The position numbers were made by a program, and so were the translations under genes. Below, one piece after another: positions 1-12,800 of a stretch of 64,000 nucleotides of DNA. The stretch covers positions 7,626,001 to 7,690,000 of the forward strand of contig NC_052108.1 of the NCBI RefSeq assembly GCF_012273895.1, written 5' to 3'. This DNA is from Zerene cesonia (lineage: Eukaryota; Arthropoda; Insecta; Lepidoptera; Pieridae). Within the stretch, counting starts at the first letter, position 1; each line of letters opens with the position of its first letter. Under the pieces are notes generated by a model. That model had not been told where the DNA came from. It searched no databases and saw only the letters and a program-made list of their open reading frames with translations.

Positions 1-531
1 NNNNNNNNNNNNNNNNNNNNNNNNNNNNNNNNNNNNNNNNNNNNNNNNNNNNNNNNNNNNNNNNNNNNNNNNNNNNNNNNNNNNNNNNNNNNNNNNNNNN
101 NNNNNNNNNNNNNNNNNNNNNNNNNNNNNNNNNNNNNNNNNNNNNNNNNNNNNNNNNNNNNNNNNNNNNNNNNNNNNNNNNNNNNNNNNNNNNNNNNNNN
201 NNNNNNNNNNNNNNNNNNNNNNNNNNNNNNNNNNNNNNNNNNNNNNNNNNNNNNNNNNNNNNNNNNNNNNNNNNNNNNNNNNNNNNNNNNNNNNNNNNNN
301 NNNNNNNNNNNNNNNNNNNNNNNNNNNNNNNNNNNNNNNNNNNNNNNNNNNNNNNNNNNNNNNNNNNNNNNNNNNNNNNNNNNNNNNNNNNNNNNNNNNN
401 NNNNNNNNNNNNNNNNNNNNNNNNNNNNNNNNNNNNNNNNNNNNNNNNNNNNNNNNNNNNNNNNNNNNNNNNNNNNNNNNNNNNNNNNNNNNNNNNNNNN
501 NNNNNNNNNNNNNNNNNNNNNAGTATATACA
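1..531. other. Assembly gap (N run)
   Basis: Unresolved bases at the left edge of the window. The retroelement fragment that follows may begin inside it. Confidence 0.99.
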
Positions 532-544
532 GTACCGCTCAAAA

Positions 545-1060
545 TGTTTTCTATCAAACTACACCAGCCGTTGCAAAAAATTCCACTTCCTGCCGTTATA
601 TGAGCGCAGGCGCATCGCTGACCTAGCATAATTGCTACGCATAGTGAACGGATCGGTCGATTGCTCCGAGTTTCTGGGCGACATCGGGCTCCGAACACAT
701 CCCAACCCCGTGCAAGACCCAAAGCTACTTTATATCCCCCCCAATCATTCCAAATACCGTCAAAACTCCTTCCTAATCCGTTCAAGTAAAAATTTCAACC
801 TTCTAATGAAAGGAATGAATTTTGATATTTTCTGTACCACGGAACATCAATTAAAAAAATATATGGCTAATGCCTTATTCAAACATTAAATCTGCGGGAT
901 TATAATTCAAACGACGTTTAATTACATTATAATGCACAATGAAACGTAAAACAAATACATGTGAAAACTTGTAATTGGCCTTATTCTCTTTTTTCACTTT
1001 ACTACAATTGTACTTATAGCTGTAAGTTTTCTTTTAATTAAATAAATAAATGAATCGCCA
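545..1060 (+). pseudogene. Decayed jockey-like non-LTR retrotransposon, ORF2 C-terminal end and 3' tail
   Basis: From about 558 one frame reads LPLYERRRIADLA, a stop codon, then LLRIVNGSVDC and later YIPPNHSKYRQNSFLIRSSKNFN. This order (an L-Y-ERR segment, a R-I-V-N-G segment, then a basic R-NSF-R stretch before the terminator near 889) is the usual C-terminal end of the reverse transcriptase ORF of jockey-clade non-LTR elements. An internal stop at about 629-631 breaks it, so the open reading frame beginning at 632 is a remnant and not a gene. An AT-rich tail ending in AAATAAATAAATG near 1040-1055 could be the element's 3' end. The 5' portion is absent or lies in the gap. Family assignment is by eye. 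Confidence 0.6.
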
Positions 1061-1089
1061 AAAGTATTGCTAAGCTAAACCTTTCTATG

Positions 1090-1240
1090 TGGGAGTCGAG
1101 TTCGCTTCGGCACGGATTGGGCCAACTCGGAAAGTAACATACTTCCACAGAAAATTGACCTGAAATAATAGCATGCTACTGTGTTTCATACGGCTCGTTT
1201 TAAGGCACAACCCTCTTTGCGGAAAGAAAAACGATCCTCG
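1090..1240 (+). repeat. SINE-B 5' fragment
   Basis: Begins GGGAGTCGAGTTCGCTTC and continues through the ATTGGGCCAACTCG and CTACTGTGTTTCATACGG blocks. These match the heads of the fuller copies at 30104 and 48170. The second half, with the CGCCCATGAACATTTG block and the A tail, is missing. Confidence 0.65.
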
Positions 1241-1346
1241 AGTAAAGCCGGGGCGGACCAGTCACGAAAATCAAGTAGGTGAAAATTATCACTCAGGTTT
1301 GTTTTTTTAGGTAAAACTAGAGACGGATATTCAGCAAAGTATCCTA

Positions 1347-1546
1347 TCCTACTAATATTATAAATGCGAAAATTTGTAAGGATGTGTGTGTGTTTGTTGC
1401 TCTTTCACGCAAAAACTATTGAACCGGTTGCAATAAAATTTGGTACGTAGACAACTGGACAACTGGAATAACATATAGGCAACTTTTTAACCTGATATTC
1501 CTACGGGATACGGACTTGCGCGGGTGAAACCGCGGGGCGCAGCTAG
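1347..1546 (+). mobile_element. Helitron-like non-autonomous element (Lep1-type), 200 bp
   Basis: Starts TCCTACTAATATTATAAA and ends GCGCAGCTAG, flanked by A on the left and T on the right. Helitrons insert between A and T and end in 5'-TC and 3'-CTRR. Internal blocks (GTAAGGATGTGTGTG, TCTTTCACGCAAAAACTA, CAACTGGAATAACATA) are shared with the copies at 9259, 17887, 26313 and 33278. It encodes no protein and would need a Helitron transposase in trans. The link to Lep1 is from memory of lepidopteran repeat families. Confidence 0.8.
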
Positions 1547-2068
1547 TAATATATAAAACTAAAATTGTTGTTTTTATTAGCGATATTCCTTTTTTATTAT
1601 ATATAAGCCATTTTAACAGATCAGTAGATAGGTAATACAGTTATTTTAAGTCTTCAATTTTATCAATGCCTATCTCAGGGAATTGTTATTCGAATTGATC
1701 AATTGTGTTTGATTTCTTTGTGTGATATTTTTGTGTTTGTCACCTCATACTTTGTTACTAATAATACAGAAATAGTTATTTTGCAAGCAGACGTAGTTGC
1801 ATGGGTCAGCTAGTAAACAGTAATTATCTACTAGTACTTGTATATGCGTAAAGGGATCATTAAACTTAAATTATGCCATGAATCTAATGAAGTACTGGCT
1901 GTCTGTAAGGCTGTAGTTAGGAGCTATCAAGAAAACAAAATCCTACGAGATCCTTAAATAACCCCTTCAAGTCAGAAACAATCTCGAACAAGGAAATGTA
2001 GAAGTTCTTTATCAAGTAGTGGAACTGTACCTATACGCTAAATAATAAAAAAGTAAAAGTAGACTTCA

Positions 2069-2300
2069 AAAAGTGGGAGGGTTTTAATTCAACTTCATAT
2101 TTTTATTCATAACCTCATAACTTTCAATTTAGTGAACTGATTTTGTTTAAAATGTGAAAGTTTGTGAGAATGGGTATGTGTATGTACGGTATTCTTTGAT
2201 GCAAGATCCACTGAACGGATTTTGATAATACTTGGTAGTGATGCAGTCAATTTACCAAAATAACGTATAAACTATAAAATACTTGCTTTTACCCGTAACT
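2069..2300 (+). repeat. GACTTCAAAAA-type interspersed repeat
   Basis: Shows the blocks GACTTCAAAAAGTGGGAGG, ATAACCTCATAACTTTCAATTTAGTGAACTGATTTTG. The same ordered blocks recur at 32168, 54757 and 61498. The right boundary is uncertain because a second decayed element with ACTGAACGGATTTTGAT abuts it near 2200. Confidence 0.5.
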
Positions 2301-2727
2301 AGTTTGTGTGCTTAGAGTAATTTTTAGATCAAAATGGGTGAAAACGTGTGTACACCTTTGATAATTTCGTAGACAGAATTATTATCTGGTTATAATAATT
2401 ATCTGGTTTCTATAACAAGGTTCACTTATTCTTTAAATATATTCCATAATATTAAAGAGAAACCGCAGTCCGTTATCGCGAGGTCTGTGCATGATTGACA
2501 GGATTTTATTAAATTTACACAATCACCGCGTCTGTCGGTTCTAATTTAACTCGAACTTCTACTCATTTTTATGAGATCTTATTTGCATAATTTATATAAT
2601 TTCTCCGTAACGTTAATGAACAAAACTTTTGGCGCTAATAATTCAAATGTCAGTATTAGATGAAAAAAAAACAACGATTAAATAAAAACTATAAGAATGT
2701 GTCAATCAATTGTGCCCGTATGCCAGA

Positions 2728-2789
2728 AACCATAGACTTGTCTATGGTTAATAATATAATTCGAATAATGTCTTGACATTATTCGAATT
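2728..2789. repeat. Twin perfect hairpins
   Basis: Two perfect inverted repeats lie 8 bp apart. The first has 10-bp arms (AACCATAGAC and its complement, 2728-2737 and 2740-2749) with a TT spacer. The second has 15-bp arms (AATTCGAATAATGTC and its complement, 2758-2772 and 2775-2789), also with a TT spacer. Confidence 0.9.
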
Positions 2790-4953
2790 ACTATGCACAA
2801 ACTATGCAATTTCCTTTTCTTTAAAAAAATATACTTTGAAACTTTCAAAGGTTGTGAATATGATAACAGGATCGTTATAAGGCTATGAAAGGTTTGTTCA
2901 AAATCGAAATGAAATGACAATTTGATAGAGGCTGACTACTTCTTAAATTTAAATTTTATGTTTGGGTATATTTGATTTGTTTTTTTTTTAGTTTCTATAA
3001 ATCCTTGATTTCCACAGTCGCAGTATGACGTGTGAACTGCTCGATTGTAATTACTAATATTTTTTTCTTATATTTAACATAGTAGAAGGAACAGATAAAA
3101 GAAAACGATGAAAAACATTCGCCATGTCATGCAAGATTCTCCTCTCAAATAAGTGTTAACTCATAAGGTGTTCTTTCTACGTTAAAAAAAAAAAACTATG
3201 AAACTAAAACAATCTCAAAATAACATAACTATTCCAACCGTAACATATGGACATTTTATAGTCTTGTTAAAAAACGTGTTTTTCTTCAGCCCAACCACAT
3301 ATTATGTGAATGAAATTATTTCGCCTTTCAGCTATAATTTTCTGTGACCTACATAGCATGGAGCCCTAATAAAGCATTTCGTGCGTCACAAAATTGATAG
3401 GATTACCGCCCCCTACTGATTACTGCTTCAATCCTTATATTAGCTAAGAATTGGTATACAGGGTGACAACAGAGATGCGAAATCTTCAAAAAATCTAAAG
3501 AAAATACTGCGCAAAACGTTAAATTTCAAAAGCGTTATGATGCTTAAGGGTCATAGTTATTAACGAAACTAGCATTATATATGTTTGTATGCAACCGACT
3601 TCTTTAAACCCCCTCAATACATACACATTTCATTCAAATTTTAACCTTTTTAATATTCATTGTAAATACATTAAAAACGAAGGAATTTAAAAGACGACTT
3701 TCATTATCACACTATTTAAACTTCGAACACTTTTCAACAAGTGGATACAGACATAATGAGAAGTAATATCTTAATAGGTATATTTATTAAAACCAACAAC
3801 AAACAATTGTTTTAAGTGTGAACTATATCGCTTCTACTACAACCAATCTTGACTGATCATTCTAAAGAAAGTTGTAAACAAGTACTTACAAGTACGTTTT
3901 GCATATTCATTTTTTAATGCACGCACGATATTTAAGACCTTCTTTTTGACCTGTTTACAAAACAACTCTTGACCAAAAATAAAAACATCACCCTATATTA
4001 TTAGCTGAGAATTGGTATATATTACTAAAAGATGCCTCCTAGGCTTTGTTTAATAATAAATGGGTTTTTCCAAGACGTAATCATATGGCTTAAGCTTTAT
4101 CGTTTATAAAAAGCGGCCATAACGTATTTTCAAAGAAAATAAGACCAGATTTTCGTTAATACTTATGTTTTTCGAGAAATTAATAACTTGTTTACTATTA
4201 AGCTAGCTTTCCTCCCGTGGCTTCGCTCGCATTGACTACAAAATTTTGTACTTCATAGATTATTGTAAGGGAGGCAAGCCTATCAAGACGCCTCATTTAA
4301 TTACATATTCGCGAATTCATTTTGGCACCCCCGGGTTACATGTGTGGATAACCACCACTTTACCCTCTTTCAAATATAATTAAGCTCATAAATTGACCTA
4401 ATACTGGTCTATCACGATATAAAATTTCATCAAAATCTGCCCTACTTTTCATACAAACAGACAAACAGGAAAAATACTTACCACATAACAACATATTTTG
4501 CACATTACGATTAGTATAACTATATTTTATACCCAAAAATATTTAAATTTCTACGGCACTTCAGTTAAAGCTGGTTTGTTCTTTTAAATTACATACAAAA
4601 ATCTTATCCAAAAGCACATAATATTACTTCGTTATGTAAATGTATACATGTAAAACAAAATATAATGGGTCGTTATATAAAATGTAGTGAGCTGAGACGA
4701 TATGTTTGCTTACTGGCTATAAAATTTATATTCTGCAACCTTCATACAGTGTTTAGAGGAGAGAATATTATCATATGTATATTACCGATATGATGATGAT
4801 ACAGCACATGACTCCAGTATCACTTTTTTATACTAAACTGGCTTTGTAGCCGCGTGTTCGCTCGCGTTGTCAAACGATTAAGAGACTACAGAGGTTAAAA
4901 CTATCCTATGTCCTTTATCAGGCTTTAAGCTATCTCTGTACCATCGACCTAAA

Positions 4954-4992
4954 CCTAAACCATTGAACCGATATGCGGTTCAATGGTTTAGG
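4954..4992. repeat. Perfect 17-bp inverted repeat, 5-nt spacer
   Basis: CCTAAACCATTGAACCG at 4954-4970 is followed by ATATG and its exact complement at 4976-4992. The core resembles the 'ACTGAACCG' block of the Helitron-like elements, so it may be a folded-back piece of one. Confidence 0.9.
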
Positions 4993-5130
4993 CGGGAAGT
5001 AGAAACAGACGGACATACACAGCTACTTTCACTTTTATAATATTAATAAAGTACGAATAAAGCATATGTTTTTAAAATCATGCATACACAATACAAAAAA
5101 GATGATAATAATTGTAACAAAGGATTTTGT

Positions 5131-5315
5131 ATCATCAGCCCATATATGTTCCCACTGCTGGGACACATATCTCCTAAGAGGGTTCAGGCCATAATCCACC
5201 AAGCTGGCCAAGTGCGGGTTTGAAAAATCAATTTATTTCCTGCACACCCGCCCGGTCTGGAAACCCGACTTATCGATTTTGAAGTCCGAGGTTCTCACCA
5301 CTGAGCCACCACTAC
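5131..5315 (-). mobile_element. SINE-A copy (tRNA-derived, internally deleted)
   Basis: Read on the minus strand it starts with a tRNA-like head, GGTGGCTCAGTGGTGAGAAC, resembling a pol III A box, and ends with CCCAGCAGTGGGAACATATA and a GAT repeat tail. It matches the copies at 31486, 41291 and 61963, but the middle third (the block with CGGCATGTCCAAGAATC) is missing. Confidence 0.75.
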
Positions 5316-5559
5316 ATTTTACTTCACCGGATATTGTATACAATTTTATATTTATTATTGAAAGTTTTCAAACTCCAATAGCAGCCACCAATCTTCGAAA
5401 AAACACTGCTGTGTTTTAGTGAACTGCTTAAGCTGTACTACTTATATACTGAGCTGTGCTTACTCCTGTAAAGTGAATCAGACACAACTATCCAAAAAAC
5501 GTTTAGAAAATAATGTACTCAAAAAGCTTTTGTATTAGAGCGTCAACCTGTGTTGTTTC

Positions 5560-5818
5560 ACCTAATAGTAAGCGATCACCACCGCCCATGAATATTTGCA
5601 GAGGTGAAGCGTTGTTCCTTGAGATAAGAAACAAAAATGGGTTGACGAATAAAATAATGCAATGGGAAGGATTAGAAATGAATTCGAGCCTCCCGCTCTA
5701 CCAATCATCGAACGAAACAGTAGCATTTTCATACTACTATTTCACATCCATCTTCGGTGGACATATGGCAACGTCCTCTGTGTACGTCGGCCAGATTCGT
5801 GCCGAAGCATGCTTAACT
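5560..5818 (-). mobile_element. SINE-B copy, degraded
   Basis: Contains CACCGCCCATGAATATTTG near the left and GCATGCTTCGGCACGAATCTGG when read in reverse at the right, the conserved tail-side and head-side blocks of SINE-B. Two overlapping open frames cross this element (5513-5857 and 5662-6087). Their codons follow the repeat, so they are not called genes. Confidence 0.65.
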
Positions 5819-7345
5819 CCAACATTATACTACCAGAATCTATTAACAATTTCATAAATTTTAATATATCAATCGGAGCCTCAGTTATACTCATGTGTCT
5901 TAGATCCTGTCAATCAACTTTCCAAATGAAACCGTATGCAAATGCAACGCATATAACAACAAACCATATAATGTATATTGTTCACAAAGTTGCCCATAGA
6001 AATAAAGTTCAAGACGATATAATACTAGAAACTCTATCGCTTAAAGTCTTAATGATACCGCATTGCCTTGCAATACATAGTTTATAACTAGGTGAGCTGT
6101 GCACTTTAATTTTACGAGTTGGAAATTTCACTTCAGCTGCGTTAATTTTATCCATTTGTTGCAAACATACGCCGGAACAGTAGTTAAAAGTAATTTATAT
6201 TCTTTGAATGCTATTTAGTTATTATTGAGAACTATTAAAAACGATGATACTAAACATTAAAACCATATCCAATCATGAAAATAAAACACATGAGGAAATA
6301 AAAACTTCAACACAGTTTTTATTATATATATGAGGTATTAAACAAGCAGTTTTAATCTTAATTGTTTCTTAATAATATTTCGATGATATTCAACATTCTC
6401 TATTTTAAATTGTCCACATGAAGAATATGTTATAGCCACAGATCAAGACGTGTATTTATTTTCGTGAAGCTTAAGTACGCTTATGCATATTAACATAATC
6501 ACGTTTCTGTTATAAATGAAACATGTTAAAATATATTACGGTGTGTTCATAATAGGGTCCCTTTTTATAATGCACTTTATTTATCAAAAATGAGATAACT
6601 TTGATATGAGGCTTCTACGTATATAAGATTTGATCATTTATGTAAAAATACCAGAATACAAGCAACTCAGTGTAAAGACACTGCAGAATAAAATCTTCAC
6701 TTAGTAGAAAACTATCTTTACCTCACAATTCTGAATATTTCGGTCACGTACTATCTCCATTCCACTTTTGGTTTAGAACCTCACAAGGACTTGAATTAAG
6801 TGGAAGTATTGGAACTTTCTAGAATGTGGAAAACATAAAACTGCAGTTAGAATTTTTAAAGTCTGTAATGCAGCCAGAATAAATGATGTTACTTAGTTTA
6901 TGTTAATAAAATCTTTACTGGAACCACGCTGTGATATAATAACCATTTTATTATAATTGTAAGGAATTTATGAAAACAGCTAATACCAAATATCACTGTT
7001 AAATAAAACATATAAGACTCCTAATCGCATGACATTAAAAAGTAATAAAATGAACTTCACGGTACAATAAGTTCTCGAAATTTCGGTCGTTCATTTTGTT
7101 TCCAGAAGTCACAAGATTATACCAATGCAATTAATCTACACTGAGACCATGCAAGTCAACCTCTTTATAACTAATCCGTATTGCATGTTGTAGGTATCAA
7201 AGCACAGTTAATTACTTAATTAGACGTCATGAGAGTAATAGATTGTATGTATAACAATATTTTAGGATAGCACCTGACGATAATCCTGTTTTAACCGGAT
7301 TGACCAGAGACAAAACAAATAAATGTTAGCAAAGAAAATTATTTG
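5819..7345. other. Gene-free AT-rich DNA
   Basis: No coding region, RNA gene or recognised repeat. The 141-codon frame that ends at 6087 starts inside the upstream SINE-B and has no recognisable domain. Confidence 0.5.
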
Positions 7346-7349
7346 TTTT

Positions 7350-7622
7350 TTAGCACCTGGCGGGTCGCACGATTGTAAGTGCTACCACCGCCCATGAACA
7401 TTTGAAGAAACGTAAGGCGATTGCAGACATTACGCGTCTACAAGTGGATTGTCTCCTTTAAATTGGAAAGGGATTAAAAAAGGATTGTCGAGAGGGATAA
7501 AGGAAAGGACTGGGAAGGAAGCGACGAGGCGAAACTAAGTAGTATGCTACTATTTCTTATCAATTCTTCTCTATCTATTATATAATCAATTCTCAATGTG
7601 CAAAGCATGTACGACTCCCACA
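7350..7622 (-). mobile_element. SINE-B copy
   Basis: Contains GCTACCACCGCCCATGAACA, the paired CGTAAGG...ACGCGTCTAC blocks, the purine-rich GGGATTAAAAAAGGATTG stretch and the reversed head block ending TACGACTCCCA. Matches the copies at 30104, 40963 and 49794. The head end is diverged. Confidence 0.7.
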
Positions 7623-8971
7623 TGATAATAATCATATTTAGAAATTGACTTCGTAAACCATATGAAAGATTACCAACAAGGAAAAGCTGTCATTATGTCA
7701 ATAGAAAGGTACGATTTTACGTATTCAGAAACTTTATGAAATTAAATATGCCTTTGATGTTGAACAAGGAAGGGATTATTATAAACATCCTCGTGAATAT
7801 ATTCATATTAATTTTTTTGAGTCTTTTATTTGTTATTTCTTCCTAGAAAACGGCTTTTCGTAGAATATCACGTGGTACCCGGGTAAAAGATATATATAAT
7901 ATGTTATGTTCAGTACGAAATGTCATACGGATGCGATGAGCTGTTTTCGCGTGAGAGTAACAAACATCCATACATCTATCCATCCACCCGTACTTAAAAA
8001 CTTTCGCGTCTATAACATTAGTAGGATTACTTAACTGGATAATGTATGGTAGTAAGAATAACGTTATATACGTTTATTCTTTTGTAAATACCTAGTGGTC
8101 TGCTCGGCTTCACCCATGGTACAATATAGCCAGTAGCACTCAGGGATCTCGTACACATCCAACGGCGAATTATTTGATCCAGTAGTTTCTGTGATTCGCG
8201 CGTTCAAACAAACAAACAAAATCGTCAGCTTTTTATTATTCGCATAAATTAGTTCCCATAACAATCATATTTCAATTGCGAATGACAGAAAAGGAGTCAT
8301 CAAATCTGCTTAGCGCATCATTTCTATAAGAATCCTATAACATATTCAGAACACAAGTGAGAAGCAATAACCTTTGAGATAGCTCTATTGCTATTAATCA
8401 TGTTCGAATCTGCGCTATGCAAAATGAAAGCCTTTACGTCATTATTGGATTTTCATAGAAATTGTTTTGTGAATTCGTTATGAAAGGTACAAGGGGCTAT
8501 CTGTTCATCTGCACAACGCTTGACGTTTACGAAAATAAATCTTGTATGTTTAGGTTCCATTGACTTCATTATGTGTTTATAGATTTTCTTTTACTCTTCG
8601 TAGTTTATGATAGTAATATTCGTCGTAAAGTTTATTTAAAATTTATCATCCCTATCCCACATTTCATAAATATTTATGGTACTTTAATTAAAATATATGT
8701 CACTGTAACGTCACAAGCTCAAAAATTCAATTTTTAATTCATTCTCGTCTCTATATTAGTATAGATTTCTATGAAATAGTCCCCGTTCAACATCATAGCA
8801 GCTAATATGTACCATATAATTCCACACACATCGTTGTTTCCAAGAACAAAATATCTAAACAACATAATGGCATACCATGGAACATCCATCAGATTATATG
8901 ATGGAAGTAATAAAACGAAATTAAATTCATGCAGACTCGCGACATCGTGTTTTCAATTTATTCATTTGTTA
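7623..8971. other. Gene-free DNA with a possible Helitron-like relic
   Basis: Around 8090-8265 there is a segment beginning CTAGTGGTCTGCTCGGCTTC that resembles the reversed end of another decayed AT-inserting element. No coding region is supported. The short minus-strand frame at 8064-8264 lies inside that segment. Confidence 0.4.
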
Positions 8972-9171
8972 TCCTACTAATATTATAAACACGAAACAAT
9001 GTGAGGATGGATGTACGTATGTTTGAAACTCCTTCGCGCGAATCCCACTGAACGGAGATTGATGATATCTGGCAATAATATAGGTTATGTACCAGAATAA
9101 CATGGATGCTATCAAAATACTGGCTTTTGCCGTCGATGTCGTCCGCGAGTGAAATCGCAAGGCTCGCCAAG
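8972..9171 (+). mobile_element. Helitron-like non-autonomous element (Lep1-type), diverged
   Basis: Starts TCCTACTAATATTATAAA preceded by A and runs exactly 200 bp to GCCAAG followed by T. The 3' CTAG motif is mutated to CAAG. Short minus-strand reading frames over it are repeat-derived. Confidence 0.65.
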
Positions 9172-9258
9172 TATAATATATAATTACAGTTATGTACGTG
9201 TATTGAAATGTTAGGATATTGTATTTTTGTTTCTTTATGAAACTGTTTTATATTATTA

Positions 9259-9414
9259 CTAGCTGCGCCCCGCGGTTTTAAGTTATATGTTATTCCAGTT
9301 GTCCAGCTGTCTATGTACCAAATTTCATTGCAATCGGTTCAGCAGTTTTTGCGTGAAAGAGCAACAAACACACACACATCCTTACAAATTTTCGCATTTA
9401 TAATATTAGTAGGA
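9259..9414 (-). mobile_element. Helitron-like non-autonomous element (Lep1-type), internally deleted
   Basis: In reverse it runs from TCCTACTAATATTATAAATG to CGCGGGGCGCAGCTAG with A/T flanks. It is 156 bp instead of 200 bp because the block around the 'CCTACGGGATACGG' region is missing. Confidence 0.75.
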
Positions 9415-9719
9415 TATATAATCAAGAAATGAGTTAATACCAGTATGTGTCCCGTTTTGGGATCAGGGGTAGATATTTACATCCAAGTAGGTAATCAGTT
9501 CAGCCATGCCAGACCATGGCTTATTTTAATATACACTGAGAATCGCATCCAGGAGAAGCACTACAGTGCTTTGACCACTACAAAGAAATTATTATAAGAA
9601 GTGAATTGTTCTGAACCTGAACTAACATATAACCACGGCACGTTCAAATAGAAAACTTTTCAACTTTGTCTTAATATAGATTTATAAATAACTATGGTTT
9701 TATTAGACTGTCTTATACA

Positions 9720-9875
9720 GTCGTTTGCGCTCGCAACTTCGCCCGCGTAGAATTTCCGTTCCACCTTTCACGGCTAACCAAATTTCATTCGAATCGTTTC
9801 AATGGTTAAACGTGAAAAAGAGACAGACAGACAGAGTTACTTTCACATTTATAATATTATATTATAGTAGGACAG
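9720..9875 (-). repeat. Diverged Helitron-like relic
   Basis: Contains CGCTCGCAACTTCGCCCGCG, CCAAATTTCATTCGAATCG and a terminal TTTATAATATTATATTATAG in the same order as the reversed Lep1-type elements. It has lost clean ends. Confidence 0.45.
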
Positions 9876-9879
9876 ATTC

Positions 9880-12800
9880 AGTCGGTGCAGTAAAAACTTC
9901 ATGATTACTGTTGTAAAGAACAAATAAAAATATTTATTTAAAGGGTAAAATAAAACACCATTTTAACTAAACATTTAATTGTATCTAACAAAAAGTTTAA
10001 CACATTATCGTCTAACACTAGATCAATTCAAAAGGCTTTAATAAAAATATTCTTCGGATATAAAATTGGGAATATCTGGAGGTAAAATCTATCATTAGTT
10101 ATTACTAATTAATTATTGCTATCTTATTTTTAGAATTTAATTCTCATCATGCATTATTGCTATTTGAAATTCAAAAACACAACATGTTTAAAGTATGTCA
10201 ATTGGTATTAAATTAGTATCAATAAAATATTGTTACATAATATTATGTTAAATTCTATTAAATTTCATAAATTGAGATTTCAAAGAAATATAATACATGT
10301 TAAAGAGCATAAAAATTTAAACAAAAAACACCTTCATATTCATATTTGTATAAGTCAAAATTATTTATAACTTTGTGATCATTTCATAAGATGTCCATCG
10401 ATATTAATTCCCTTAGAAAAATACCCTTGTAACCAGAAGTACAGTCTACAGAAAAATTCATAAGACAGGAGACGAGTTTTACATCTGTATATTTAATATA
10501 TCTATTACTTCCTAAAAATCATTACAAAACTTGAATTTCACTATTTCTTCAACGAACTACATTCATACATTTTATTAATGAAGAACTGAGAGCTTATTAT
10601 TATATTAATTTTTCTTCTGTATTAAGGCATGAGATTCAGATATTATTGGAGATATCCTCTTTTTCCTGAAAAATCTTATATTCTAGTTTATCTTTGACTT
10701 TCGATCTTACCATATTAACTTTTGTAATTAAGAAAATATATAGTTTACTTACAATAATGTGCGTTTGAATAAATATAATGTTCAATATATAACTGCTTGT
10801 GCTAAGTATCTTATTTAGAACGTTAAATTTAGGTCACATATGTGTTTTCTTATACACGTTTGCTTTAGGGGACTACATGGGCAAAAAACATGTTTCATAA
10901 TGCAAAATGCATTTAATAAATTAGAAAAATGAATTCATGTAACACTATAGTAATTTGAAAATATAATGCTTACAATTTTTCTTATCGGCTTAAAAGTCTT
11001 GTGAATATGCAGGTAACCCTTCTGCTTTTTTCTCAAATTATACCTTAAGCATCAAAGTAAATTAATAGTGATTTATTTTTTAATACAATCAATAGATTAT
11101 TAGTAAACCGCATATTCGTATTTCATTACGTACATTTCGCTTGTGTGCGTGCGGCCCTATGTACCGACAGACCTTTGATTCGTTGATTGCATGAATGTGT
11201 GCGTGAGTTTTTACAGCTCTTGTAGTCCCTTTACGTCACCAACCAACAAAATGGATTATTTAGGCAATATTATTGAATTAATACAGTTTTAATAAAATAA
11301 CTAATGCTATTTCATCCGAAAACATACATAAAAAATATGTGTTTAATAAAAAACCATGTGTGTTTCCGTATGAAACAATAACTACAAAAATGGTTAGACT
11401 GATTTATCAGGATGTTCTCTTTCTTATCTGAAGAGAAATTAATGGTATAATTACAAATCTTGGTCCTATTTGTTTAAAACAATAACAAAATGTTACATGT
11501 ATAACATTATCTATGCAAGAAGCATCCCTTTAATCATATGATATATTCCACATGATAGTTACATCATATCACGATGCCTGTAATACTGATAATGTAATAC
11601 TAAGAAACATAAAAATTTCCTCATATTATGTTATCTGTGCGTATATAAAGACATTTCGAATATCTAAAACAACAGTGTAATTTGTTTATTTTTCGATAAT
11701 ATTACAGATCTTTGAGGAATCATACACACGATTTATTTATTATATTATTTTGCCGTACATTTTGATAAATTTACAGGCACGATCAGTAGTATAATAACTT
11801 AAAAAAACAACAACATTTTTATTAAATGTGTTATTCTTAATGTTCCCATCGAATGTTTATATCCCTTAAATAATAAATAATATATAAAGTAAACAAACTT
11901 CAAGCGTGTAACTGAAAGGATAAAGTTATGTTTGTATATCCTTGCCCTGAACCATGTCGGAAGTTAGCGCAGACCATAACCACGCGATACCATATGTTAA
12001 CACGTGTAAGGATTAATATAATAAGGCATCATTAAAACATAATCGACTATAAGTTTAATAATAATACATTTATATTTTTCGGTCATATTTCCTAGTGAAA
12101 CTTTATAAGATTTTTTTATTGTTTCATCAAATTATAGATGTCTGTATTATATCTATGGCATTAGGCATATTAATTTTTGGAACGCTGCAAACTGTACAGA
12201 ATATGTAATGGGATCGGGAGGAGCATAGACAAGAATAAGAGAGGATCTTTTTGTCTCTACAAATTTTGCGTTAACATAATGCTAGTATACATTATTAGAA
12301 AAAAAAACGAAATGTCAATTATAAGTCATGATGTAAAAAAGTGGTAAAAATATCCAAATTTTAAATTGGAATATGTGCTCGTTGAAAGATTTTCTTAACC
12401 AACCTTCTCATACACTTTTTTTAATAACTTAAAATTAATATAGCTACACACTTCAATACGTAACTTTTTTCTGTTAACTTATAAATAATTTCTAGTGAAT
12501 TCATAGATAGATTTTTAAATGTTAAATTATATTAAAAATCTATGTAATTTATTTTGTTTTATAACAATGTTCTTCAATAAATACACGAGACAAATTAGAG
12601 CAATTTTCTAAAAAATTATCATTAATTTTGCTCCCGATTAACAAAACTTATCACAATACTGGCAACAAAAATGTTCAAACATTAACAAAAACTGATTATC
12701 CCACAAAATAGTGAACTATGAAAATATATAGTGTCACATCATATTTACACTAATAAAAACTATTTTATTTACGAAACTCCGAGGTACTATTATATTATTG

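Larger units (their letters stand above)
1550..5130. other. Gene-free AT-rich DNA with scattered repeat scraps
   Basis: No supported coding region. It holds one copy of a GACTTCAAAAA-type repeat near 2069, the hairpins at 2728-2789 and 4954-4992, and Helitron-like 3' ends in reverse orientation near 4203 (GCTAGCTTTCCTCCCGTGGC) and 4850. The 72-codon minus-strand frame at 2702-2920 runs across the hairpins and is not credible as a gene. Confidence 0.6.

Noticed and set aside
5513..6087. Two overlapping plus-strand open frames of 114 and 141 codons
   Set aside because: Both run through a SINE-B copy and have no domain, splice or start-site support.
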